Source: an uncultured Bacilli bacterium
Lineage (GTDB): Bacteria; Bacillota_I; Bacilli_A; RF39; UBA660
Assembly (NCBI GenBank): GCA_934098525.1
Contig: CAKONZ010000003.1
Location: 62,001-126,000 of the forward strand
DNA length: 64,000 nt
Direction: 5' to 3'
This document shows, piece after piece, positions 35,506 through 41,915 of this stretch; positions within the stretch are counted from its first letter, which is position 1; every line of letters begins with the position of its first letter. The position numbers and the translations under genes are program-made. The notes under the pieces are model-generated. The model was not told the DNA's origin, searched no databases, and was given only the letters and a program-made list of their open reading frames with translations.

Positions 35506-36708
35506 ATGTATTTTAGAAAACAAATAAAAGGTATAGTTGTAGATGCTGGACATGGTGGTGATGATCCAGGTGCTAGTGGAAATGGTATTATAGAAAAGGA
35601 ATATACTTTAAGGGCTGCTAAGTATATGGCTGATAGGTTTAAGGAGTTGGGTATTCCGGTGGTTATGACAAGAACAGACGACGAAACTCTTAGTCATTCA
35701 GAGAGAGTGAAGAGAATTTTGAATGCTTTTGGTAATAGTGATGATGTAATTGTTTTATCTAATCACATTAATGCCGGAGGTGGCGATGGTGCTGAAGTAG
35801 TTTATGCTTTAAGAAATAATGATACTTTAGCTAAAAAGGTTTTAGATTCTATTGGTAGTGAGGGACAAAATACTAGAAAGTATTATCAGAGAAGATTACC
35901 AAGTGATACTTCTAAAGATTATTACTTTATTCATAGAGAAACTGGTGTTACTCAACCATTATTAATTGAGTATGGCTTTTTAGATAGTCCTAAGGATGAT
36001 GTTAATCAACTTAAAAACAATTTATTGGATTATGTAGAAGCAGTTGTTAGAGCTGTTGCAGAATATGCTGGATATAATTATGTAGCTCCTGGTGGTGCTA
36101 ATACATATACTGTTAAATCTGGTGATAGTTTATGGAAAATTGCAAACGAATATGGTGTTACGGTAGACGAACTTAAAAAGGCTAATAATTTATCTTCTAA
36201 TGTTCTTAATATTGGCCAAATATTAAAGATACCTACTAAAGAAGTAGAATCAGATAATATTTATATAGTAAAATCTGGTGATAGTTTGTGGAAAATAGCA
36301 AATGAATATGATGTTACAGTAGACGAACTTAAAAAAGCAAATAATTTAACATCTAATGTTCTTAGTATTGGTCAAAAGTTAGTTATTCCTTCAGAAACTG
36401 TTGTTTCAGATCAAACATATTATACTGTTCAATCAGGCGATAGTTTATGGAATATTGCTAAAAGATATGGTGTTTCTGTAGATGAGCTTAAGAAAGCAAA
36501 TAATTTATCTTCAAATTTACTTACAATTGGTCAAAAATTAATTATTCCAGGAGAGAATTTTAATAATCATCAAAAATATGTAGTACAATCAGGTGATAGT
36601 TTGTGGAAAATTGCTAATAAGTATAATGTTTCTGTAGATGATTTAATAAAATTAAATAATTTAAATAATACTTTACTTAGTATTGGTCAAGAACTTTTAA
36701 TACCATAA
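35506..36708 (+). CDS. N-acetylmuramoyl-L-alanine amidase (Amidase_3) with four LysM domains, no signal peptide
   Basis: 400 residues. The N-terminal Amidase_3 domain (about 8-190) has the zinc ligands His16 (VDAGHGG), Glu30 (IIEKEYT) and His in LSNHINAGG, plus the catalytic Glu in LLIEYGFLD. Four LysM repeats follow (about 203-250, 254-302, 307-352, 356-400), each starting YxVxSGDSLWxIA. There is no signal sequence: the chain begins MYFRKQIKGIVVDAGHGG. Sporangial lytic amidases such as CwlC also lack one and are made in the mother cell under SigK. ATG at 35506 has AGGTGAT before it. With the SigK-like promoter this suggests mother-cell lysis or cortex/coat work; a phage-like endolysin is the alternative. 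Confidence 0.88.
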   Translation: MYFRKQIKGIVVDAGHGGDDPGASGNGIIEKEYTLRAAKYMADRFKELGIPVVMTRTDDETLSHSERVKRILNAFGNSDDVIVLSNHINAGGGDGAEVVYALRNNDTLAKKVLDSIGSEGQNTRKYYQRRLPSDTSKDYYFIHRETGVTQPLLIEYGFLDSPKDDVNQLKNNLLDYVEAVVRAVAEYAGYNYVAPGGANTYTVKSGDSLWKIANEYGVTVDELKKANNLSSNVLNIGQILKIPTKEVESDNIYIVKSGDSLWKIANEYDVTVDELKKANNLTSNVLSIGQKLVIPSETVVSDQTYYTVQSGDSLWNIAKRYGVSVDELKKANNLSSNLLTIGQKLIIPGENFNNHQKYVVQSGDSLWKIANKYNVSVDDLIKLNNLNNTLLSIGQELLIP

Positions 36709-36729
36709 AAAAAGTGAATAAATCACTTT
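36707..36729 (-). terminator. Terminator of cwlJ (minus strand)
   Basis: Stem AAAGTGA (36711-36717) with TCACTTT (36723-36729); on the minus strand it is followed by a run of seven T (36713-36707). It sits between the convergent amidase and cwlJ genes. Confidence 0.7.
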
Positions 36730-37150
36730 AGTGTATTTGTCTGCATACGCCAGAATAGGGGATGTAAAAACAATGTTTTTTATATCTCCCAGAGTTCTTT
36801 TGTTCATACCAATATGCTGAACATGGATTTTCTGTAGAGTAAAACCACAAGGCATTGGTTGCAGGATAATAATATTCTCCTCTTAAAATTCTATCTGCTA
36901 AAGATAATTCTTTGCTTGTTGGATTGCCAATGAAAAGTGATGAATTTATTCCAGAAAATCCTCCTGGTGATTGGTATACTACGTCATTTATAGTTCTTAT
37001 ATTTTTAAATGTTAGACAGTCTGCTAATGCTCTATTCATTATTACATTTCCAACCATTAACATTCCTAAGTCACCTTCGGATATTGCTTCAGCTCTCATT
37101 AATCTTGCTAATAATTCTTTTTCTTTTTTTGTATAATTTATTATACTCAT
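36728..37150 (-). CDS. cwlJ: Spore cortex-lytic cell wall hydrolase, CwlJ/SleB family
   Basis: 140 residues, CwlJ-length. The hydrolase_2 domain fills the protein: ELLARLMRAEA with the catalytic Glu21, GMLMVGNVIMNR, VYQSPGGFSG, YYPATNALWFYS and the C-terminal SGRYKKHCFYIP. All are CwlJ features, and there is no signal peptide, as in CwlJ. In Bacillus it hydrolyses spore cortex during germination and is made in the mother cell. Start at 37150: AGGTG (37160-37156 on the minus strand) precedes it. A longer in-frame version starting at 37309 runs through the tRNA gene and is spurious. No gerQ is seen nearby. Confidence 0.88.
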   Translation of the reverse strand: MSIINYTKKEKELLARLMRAEAISEGDLGMLMVGNVIMNRALADCLTFKNIRTINDVVYQSPGGFSGINSSLFIGNPTSKELSLADRILRGEYYYPATNALWFYSTENPCSAYWYEQKNSGRYKKHCFYIPYSGVCRQIH

Positions 37151-37192
37151 ATTTACACCTCTATAAAATATATGAAAAATATTTAAAAAAAC

Positions 37193-37222
37193 TAGACAAA
37201 TTTTGATATTTATTGATATAAT
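37193..37222 (+). promoter_or_regulatory. Promoter of tRNA-Trp
   Basis: TAGACA (37193-37198), 18-bp spacer, TATAAT (37217-37222), ending 12 nt before the mature tRNA. Confidence 0.6.
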
Positions 37223-37234
37223 ATATTTATATTT

Positions 37235-37308
37235 AGGGGCATAGTTCAATGGTAGAATGTCGGTCTCCAAAACCGCTGATGTGGGTTCAACTCCTACTGC
37301 CCCTGCCA
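37235..37308 (+). tRNA. trnW: tRNA-Trp (anticodon CCA)
   Basis: Acceptor AGGGGCA (37235-37241) pairs with TGCCCCT (37298-37304); discriminator G and encoded CCA (37306-37308). The anticodon loop CTCCAAA is closed by CGGT/ACCG. GGTTCAACTCC is the T arm. It reads UGG, in line with UGA being a stop. Confidence 0.97.
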
Positions 37309-37342
37309 AATGGATTGTTTCAAGCTATTGTGCTTGTTTGAT

Positions 37343-37372
37343 AAACTTGGTACGATTGTATCAAGTTTTTTT
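37343..37372 (+). terminator. Terminator after tRNA-Trp
   Basis: Stem AAACTTGGTAC (37343-37353) with GTATCAAGTTT (37358-37368), 4-nt loop, T run to 37372. Confidence 0.85.
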
Positions 37373-37387
37373 GTGTAATATTTTAGT

Positions 37388-37417
37388 AAAACCGATATGA
37401 TTTTTATATCGGTTTTT
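37388..37417 (+). terminator. Second hairpin with T run, probable terminator
   Basis: Stem AAAACCGATAT (37388-37398) with ATATCGGTTTT (37406-37416), followed by a short T stretch. It may end transcription arriving from either side. Confidence 0.55.
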
Positions 37418-37950
37418 GGATATCTATTATGAGATTACTTGATTTTTTGCTATTGAAAAGGAATTATTTCTCTATATTATTGATTTTTACTTTGCATTTC
37501 AATGCTTAAAAACAAGAAAAGAGGAAAGGTGTTGCTACAATAGTTTTGTAAATGGTTTCTATATTAATTGTTATTTGAGAATTAATTATATTTGTTAATT
37601 ATTAAAAAGTAAAATTATTGATAATCAAAAAGTATTTAGTTTTGTACATTGTATGAAAGTGAAATTAAAAAAATGGATAAATTTACCAAATTTGATAATA
37701 TAAAAATCCTTGCTAATTCATTATCTGAATTGTTTAGTCTGTGAAAAATTCTTAACTTAGTAAAGAAAAAAGTTTATTATAAGAATTAATATTTTTAATT
37801 GCATTTGGCATTGTGATTACTATTATTGTTGATTTAAAAATTAAATGGTATAGAGTTATATTTTTGTTATTATGCGAATATAATATGTTAGATACACTAA
37901 TTTTTTAGTTGAAAAATTTTTGTTTAATAATTACATGCATTACAAAAAAG
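37418..37950. other. 530-bp gene-free stretch with coding-like fragments
   Basis: No intact gene on either strand. Short peptide-like pieces occur between stops: one at 37513-37602 (KRKGVATIVL, stop, MVSILIVI, stop, ELIIFVNY), one at 37674-37742 (MDKFTKFDNIKILANSLSEL), and a hydrophobic piece at about 37790-37909 ending in TAG. They look like remnants of small membrane-protein genes, but no family is recognised and AT-rich noise cannot be ruled out. Confidence 0.35.
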
Positions 37951-37978
37951 TTGACAAATTGCTTTAAATATGTATAAT
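37951..37978 (+). promoter_or_regulatory. Strong promoter of the structured leader and Spo0A-C-like gene
   Basis: TTGACA (37951-37956), 16-bp spacer, TATAAT (37973-37978). Confidence 0.75.
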
Positions 37979-37982
37979 ATTT

Positions 37983-38082
37983 GGTAGTGAGGAGATATAA
38001 GATTTATTTATTGAGCTATCTCGGGGATAACCTACACGAGCTATTGCACGGAGTCACTATTAATGATTTTCGTGTTTTTTTT
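37983..38082 (+). ncRNA. Structured leader with internal terminator; candidate riboswitch or small RNA
   Basis: About 100 nt from just after the promoter to a T8 run. A closing stem GGTAGTGA (37983-37990) can pair with TCACTATT (38054-38061). Inside are GAGATA (37992-37997) with TATCTC (38017-38022), CTCG (38020-38023) with CGAG (38037-38040), and a direct repeat GAGCTAT (38013-38019, 38038-38044). A competing terminator pairs CACG...TCA (38047-38056) with TGA...CGTG (38064-38074), then eight T (38075-38082). The closing stem and the terminator share TCA at 38054-38056, so they exclude each other. I do not recognise a known riboswitch class. Confidence 0.5.
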
Positions 38083-38116
38083 GCCTTTTTATACGGAGGT
38101 CAAGAAAGGAGTTTTT

Positions 38117-38656
38117 ATGAAATTAGATAAGTTTTTAAAACCAAGTAAATTTTCAAGAGAAGACGAATCTATTTATAAAATGTATAATTTAACTAAAGAT
38201 TATTATGCTGATGATTATGTATTATATAAGAAATATTTACAAGGTAATACTGAGGATTTTAATCAACATGATTATATGAATACTTTTGTTTTGTCTTTAT
38301 TACAACAATTAGGATTTAATATGGCTGAAGTAGGAACTTATTTTTATAAAGATGTTATATTGAAAACAATTACTTATTTAAATGTTGATAATCCTAATTA
38401 TGGAGAAATAATAGCTCAAGTTAATAATGAGTATTCTTCTTTGTATCATGATATTTCAAGGAATGAAAAAGATGTAGGTGTTAGTACTTTTCATCTTTGT
38501 ATAAAAAAAGCTATTAATAATATAAGTACTGAAAATATAGATGCTAATTTATATGATGAAATATTTTCTAAGGCTTATAATATGGATTACAAGGCTAGAG
38601 CCTATGTATTAGCAAATTATGCATTAGATAATCAAATTGTTAGAAAAAGAAAATAG
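38117..38656 (+). CDS. Protein with Spo0A C-terminal-like (sporulation initiation) domain
   Basis: 179 residues. The middle and C-terminal part resembles the Spo0A DNA-binding domain: VLSLLQQLGFNMAEVGTYFY matches the LLxxLGIPxxxxGYxYL pattern, and VGVSTFHLCIKKAIN matches the SxVExAIRxAIE recognition region, though with weak identity. There is no receiver domain; the N-terminus (about 1-60) is Tyr/Asp/Lys-rich and unassigned. AAAGGAG precedes the ATG at 38117. It sits behind the structured leader with an internal terminator, so its expression may be conditional. It could be a phosphorylation-independent Spo0A-like regulator; the assignment is by eye only. Confidence 0.5.
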   Translation: MKLDKFLKPSKFSREDESIYKMYNLTKDYYADDYVLYKKYLQGNTEDFNQHDYMNTFVLSLLQQLGFNMAEVGTYFYKDVILKTITYLNVDNPNYGEIIAQVNNEYSSLYHDISRNEKDVGVSTFHLCIKKAINNISTENIDANLYDEIFSKAYNMDYKARAYVLANYALDNQIVRKRK

Positions 38657-38666
38657 ATAAGTTTTT

Positions 38667-38698
38667 AACACAAAGTTATTTTTTGACTTTGTGTTTTT
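38667..38698 (+). terminator. Terminator of the Spo0A-C-like gene
   Basis: Stem AACACAAAGT (38667-38676) with ACTTTGTGTT (38686-38695), then T to 38698. Confidence 0.8.
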
Positions 38699-38712
38699 GT
38701 TTTAAATTAAGA

Positions 38713-38740
38713 TTGACTTTTATTACAAATATATTATAAT
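38713..38740 (+). promoter_or_regulatory. Promoter of the small gene/Nudix pair
   Basis: TTGACT (38713-38718), 16-bp spacer, TATAAT (38735-38740). Confidence 0.65.
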
Positions 38741-38772
38741 AAACATGTTATTATGTTAAATGGGAGAATAAT

Positions 38773-38961
38773 ATGAATGATATAAATATTTTTAGAAAAA
38801 AAGTGGATATGTTGGTGCTTGGTACTTATGTTATGTTCTCTTATTATGATAAATCTTTGAGTGAGATAGATAGAGTAAAACGTGATGAAACTTTAAGAGA
38901 TTTTTATTATGCTAGATTAAATAATAAAACTAAGGTTGTTAGAGTTAGAAAGAAGAGGTAG
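38773..38961 (+). CDS. Small conserved-looking protein of unknown function
   Basis: 62 residues. Not recognised. It has a hydrophobic patch (VDMLVLGTYVMFSYY), a charged middle (SLSEIDRVKRDETLRDFYYA) and a basic tail (VVRVRKKR). GGGAG lies before the ATG, a good promoter stands upstream, and the next gene starts 3 nt after its stop, so it is very likely translated. No TM segment is convincing. Confidence 0.6.
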   Translation: MNDINIFRKKVDMLVLGTYVMFSYYDKSLSEIDRVKRDETLRDFYYARLNNKTKVVRVRKKR

Positions 38962-38963
38962 GG

Positions 38964-39365
38964 ATGAAGAAGGAAAAATGTTGTGGTGCAATTGTTTCTC
39001 ATGATGGAAAAGTTCTGCTTGTTAAACATAAAAATGGTGGTCATATAGCTTTTCCTAAGGGTCATATGGAATATGGTGAAAGTGAAAAGGAAACTGCTAT
39101 AAGAGAGGTTTTTGAAGAGACTGGTTTAAATATTAAAATTATAGATGGTTTTAGATATGAGATGGTTTATAGAATTTATAATAATGCTTTAAAAAAGGTT
39201 GTTTTTTTCCAAGGCGAGAAAATTTCTGGTGTAGAAAAGGCTCAAGAAGAAGAAATTTCAGAGTTAATGTGGGTTCCGTATGAAGAAGCTTATAAATTAT
39301 TAACTCATGAAGATAGTAAAAAAATGCTTAATAGTTTTATAGAATATCAGAAAGTTTATATATAA
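38964..39365 (+). CDS. Nudix hydrolase (MutT/Ap4A-hydrolase-like)
   Basis: 133 residues. It hydrolyses a nucleoside diphosphate linked to another group. The Nudix box is complete: GHMEYGESEKETAIREVFEETGL fits GX5EX7REUXEEXGU (split here as GHMEYGE and REVFEETG at its ends). The N-terminal CCGAIV and KGHMEYGE context resembles diadenosine-polyphosphate hydrolases. It is in one unit with the preceding 62-residue gene. Confidence 0.9.
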   Translation: MKKEKCCGAIVSHDGKVLLVKHKNGGHIAFPKGHMEYGESEKETAIREVFEETGLNIKIIDGFRYEMVYRIYNNALKKVVFFQGEKISGVEKAQEEEISELMWVPYEEAYKLLTHEDSKKMLNSFIEYQKVYI

Positions 39366-39392
39366 AAAAAGAATTGATTTTCAATTCTTTTT
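39366..39392. terminator. Bidirectional terminator between the Nudix gene and the lipoprotein gene
   Basis: Stem AAAAAGAATTGA (39366-39377) with TCAATTCTTTTT (39381-39392), 3-nt loop, T runs on both strands. Confidence 0.8.
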
Positions 39393-40251
39393 AATATGTC
39401 TCTTTTTTTAATAGTTCTATATTTTTATACATTATTGATAAGTAGTCTTCGTTGTTATTAGCATTATTTTCTTTTAGGGTTTCTAAATTATCATAGATTA
39501 ACAATTCGCCATCATAATTTTCTTTTAAATCTTTTATTGTTTCATCATTTTCATTATAAGTGAAAATATAATTTAGTTTCTTATTAGCTAATAGATCTTT
39601 TGCTAATGATAGATTATTTTCGTTTACAACGTTATTTTCTTTTAGATTTATTACTTCAAAACCATATTTTGATAAGAAATTTAATGATTCGTCTGCAACT
39701 ATTATTCTTTTATCTTCTGATGCATCAGATATTGTTTTTAGTTCAGCTTCTAATTCAGAAACGTCAATTTTTAATAAATCATATTGGTTGTTGATTTCAT
39801 CTATTAAGTATGGATTAGTTATATATTCGCTAAGTTCATTTTTGATGTTTTGGGCTAACATTAATAAGTTTGAAGGATTTAACCAACTATTGATACTACT
39901 ATATGTTGTATCTAATCCGTAAGCTGAGTCAATAATTTTTAAATTATGATTTTTATTTAGTAATGCTTTTGCATATTCTTTTTCATCACTTTCTCCATTA
40001 TAAATAAATAAATCTTTTGAACTGTAATCTTTTATTTGTTTTTTTGTTAGATTGAATTTTGATACATTAACACCATTAGGATAAATACTTGAAATGTTAG
40101 ATTTGTCTCCATAAAGTCTGTTTGTTATATATTCTATTGGATATATTGTTGTTATTATATTTATGTCTTCCATTTCATCTCTTTTGAAAAAGCATCCGGT
40201 TGTTAATATTGTTACTATTACTAAAATAGATAATAAAATTTTATTCTTCAT
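39391..40251 (-). CDS. ZnuA/AdcA-like lipoprotein lacking metal ligands
   Basis: 286 residues. The N-terminus is a lipoprotein signal (hydrophobic helix then LTTGC). The fold follows metal-type solute-binding proteins (cluster A-1): [55 protein letters not shown] and [17 protein letters not shown] match ZnuA segments. The metal-binding histidines are gone: the PHxxEP region reads VNVSKFN, DPHxWLDP reads SINSWLNP, and the third His site reads ADES; the only His in the protein lies in NKNHNLK. No permease or ATPase genes accompany it. It may bind something else or be a scaffold. It overlaps yidD by 11 nt. Confidence 0.8.
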   Translation of the reverse strand: MKNKILLSILVIVTILTTGCFFKRDEMEDINIITTIYPIEYITNRLYGDKSNISSIYPNGVNVSKFNLTKKQIKDYSSKDLFIYNGESDEKEYAKALLNKNHNLKIIDSAYGLDTTYSSINSWLNPSNLLMLAQNIKNELSEYITNPYLIDEINNQYDLLKIDVSELEAELKTISDASEDKRIIVADESLNFLSKYGFEVINLKENNVVNENNLSLAKDLLANKKLNYIFTYNENDETIKDLKENYDGELLIYDNLETLKENNANNNEDYLSIMYKNIELLKKETY

Positions 40252-40471
40252 TTTTTACTCCTTTTTTTGGTACTGGATCGTAACCATATGTTCCCATAGG
40301 AGAACATCTTAATATTCTTTTTATTGCCAGAATTGTTCCTTTTATTGAGCCATGAGTATTGATTGCTTCTATAGCATAATTAGAACATGTTGGTATGTGC
40401 CTGCATGAATTATGCCATGGTCCTGGGATGTGTTGGTATATTTTTATAAAGAAAATCAATATCTTTTTCAT
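40241..40471 (-). CDS. yidD: Membrane protein insertion efficiency factor YidD
   Basis: 76 residues. The YidD signature is complete: [49 protein letters not shown]. It is an amphipathic membrane-associated protein that helps YidC-mediated insertion. GGTGAG precedes the start on the minus strand. It is usually next to rnpA/yidC; here it is paired with the metal-ligand-free lipoprotein instead. Confidence 0.95.
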   Translation of the reverse strand: MKKILIFFIKIYQHIPGPWHNSCRHIPTCSNYAIEAINTHGSIKGTILAIKRILRCSPMGTYGYDPVPKKGVKNEE

Positions 40472-40566
40472 TTGCTCACCATTATAAGTTTACTATAAAA
40501 TTTTAATTTTATCAATCTTGAGTGTTAATTTTTATTATAATATGGTATAGTTATATTGGTGATTTT

Positions 40567-41232
40567 ATGAAAAAATTGTTTAAACAATTAAATATTAAAC
40601 CCAATAATATAGATTTATATAATCAGGCTTTTGTTCATTCATCATATGCTTATGAGCATAATATTAATTCATATGAAACACTTGAATTTTTAGGTGATGC
40701 TATTGTTGATTTAGCTGTTTCAGATTATTTATATAAGAGTAATAAATATAAAGAAGGTGAAATGACTAAAATAAGAGCTAGTTATGTTTGTGAAAATGCT
40801 TTGTATGAATATTCTATGGGGTTAGGATTTAGTGATTATGTTAAACTTGGTGTTGGTGAACAAAAGAGTGGTGGTGCTTGTAAAAAAGCTATATTAGCAG
40901 ATATTTTTGAAGCATTTATTGCTGCAATTTATTTAGATTTGGGTTTTGAGAAAGCTAAAAATGTGGCTTTAGGAATTATAGTTCCATATATAGAAGATGA
41001 AAATGTGTTGTTATTTAGTGATTATAAATCAGAATTACAGGAGGCTGTTCAAACTACTCAAAAGTCATTTAGTTATGAAATTTTAGAGGAAAGCGGACCT
41101 TCTCATAATAAATTTTTTAAAGTGGCTTTAAAGGTTGATGGTATGGTTTATGGTATAGGTAGTGGTGGTTCTAAAAAAGAGGCAGAACAGGAAGCTGCTA
41201 AGGCTGCACTTAAAATTTTGGCAAAAAAATAA
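40567..41232 (+). CDS. rnc: Ribonuclease III
   Basis: 221 residues: catalytic domain with the signature ETLEFLGDAIVDLAVSDYLY and the downstream acidic ligands (ADIFEAFIAAIY), then a double-stranded RNA-binding domain (about 150-220, ending GSGGSKKEAEQEAAKAAL). It cleaves double-stranded RNA, including rRNA precursors. ATG at 40567 has GGTGAT before it; an upstream in-frame start at 40522 lies in a hydrophobic, non-homologous stretch and is rejected. The common rnc-smc order is only slightly disturbed here, by gmk on the other strand. Confidence 0.96.
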   Translation: MKKLFKQLNIKPNNIDLYNQAFVHSSYAYEHNINSYETLEFLGDAIVDLAVSDYLYKSNKYKEGEMTKIRASYVCENALYEYSMGLGFSDYVKLGVGEQKSGGACKKAILADIFEAFIAAIYLDLGFEKAKNVALGIIVPYIEDENVLLFSDYKSELQEAVQTTQKSFSYEILEESGPSHNKFFKVALKVDGMVYGIGSGGSKKEAEQEAAKAALKILAKK

Positions 41233-41258
41233 GAGTTAATTATTGTAAACTCTTATTT
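41227..41258. terminator. Bidirectional terminator between rnc and gmk
   Basis: Stem AAATAAGAGTT (41227-41237) with AACTCTTATTT (41248-41258) and T runs on both sides. Confidence 0.75.
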
Positions 41259-41806
41259 TTTATTATATTTTCTGTTTCTTTTATTGCGTTTTCTAAATTA
41301 TCATTTATAATAATATAATCATATAAATCTTTTTTATTTATTTCTTTCTTGGCTTTTTTAATTCTTTCACGTATTTTTTCTTCTTTTTCAGTATTTCTTT
41401 CTCTTAATCTTTTTTCTAATTCTTCTATTGAAGGAGGTGCTATAAATATACTTAATGCATCTTTATCGTATTTTTTAATATTTTCCATTCCTTCTACATC
41501 TATTTCTAGTATTACATCGTATCCTTGATTTTTCTTTTCTTCTACTTTATGTTTTGGTGTTCCATAATATATATCGTTATATACTTGAGCATATTCTATG
41601 AAATTATTATTTTCTATATTTTTTCTAAATTCTTCTGGTGTTACAAAGAAGTAGTGAACGTTATCTATTTCTTGTTCTCTTTTTTCTCTTGTTGTCATTG
41701 ATATTGAATACCATAAATCTTTGTTATTTTTTAATAATTCTTTTATTATGGTTCCTTTTCCTACTCCAGAAGGACCAGATATTATTATTAGTCTTCCTTT
41801 TTTCAT
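41240..41806 (-). CDS. gmk: Guanylate kinase
   Basis: 188 residues. It phosphorylates GMP to GDP. P-loop GPSGVGKGT (11-19), MTTREKREQEIDNVHYFFV (GMP-binding segment) and LEIDVEGMENIK are typical. GAGGTG precedes the ATG on the minus strand. In Bacilli gmk usually starts a rpoZ-coaBC-priA operon; here it stands alone. Confidence 0.96.
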   Translation of the reverse strand: MKKGRLIIISGPSGVGKGTIIKELLKNNKDLWYSISMTTREKREQEIDNVHYFFVTPEEFRKNIENNNFIEYAQVYNDIYYGTPKHKVEEKKNQGYDVILEIDVEGMENIKKYDKDALSIFIAPPSIEELEKRLRERNTEKEEKIRERIKKAKKEINKKDLYDYIIINDNLENAIKETENIIKNKSLQ

Positions 41807-41915
41807 AATTCACCTCTTTATGTATATTATATATGTTTTTTAAAAAAATACAAACGTTATCTTTTTAAATTTGCTATTATTTGTTATAATTATTAAATAG
41901 ATAGAAGGTGTTTAT

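Noticed and set aside
36711..36729. Terminator for the amidase gene on the plus strand
   Set aside because: The hairpin lacks a T run on the plus strand; the T run is on the minus strand, so it is assigned to cwlJ.
37151..37309. N-terminal extension of the cwlJ frame through the tRNA gene (peptide with GVEPTSAVLETDILPLNY)
   Set aside because: It is the antisense reading of tRNA-Trp, a well-known artefact. The ribosome site and family start lie at 37150.
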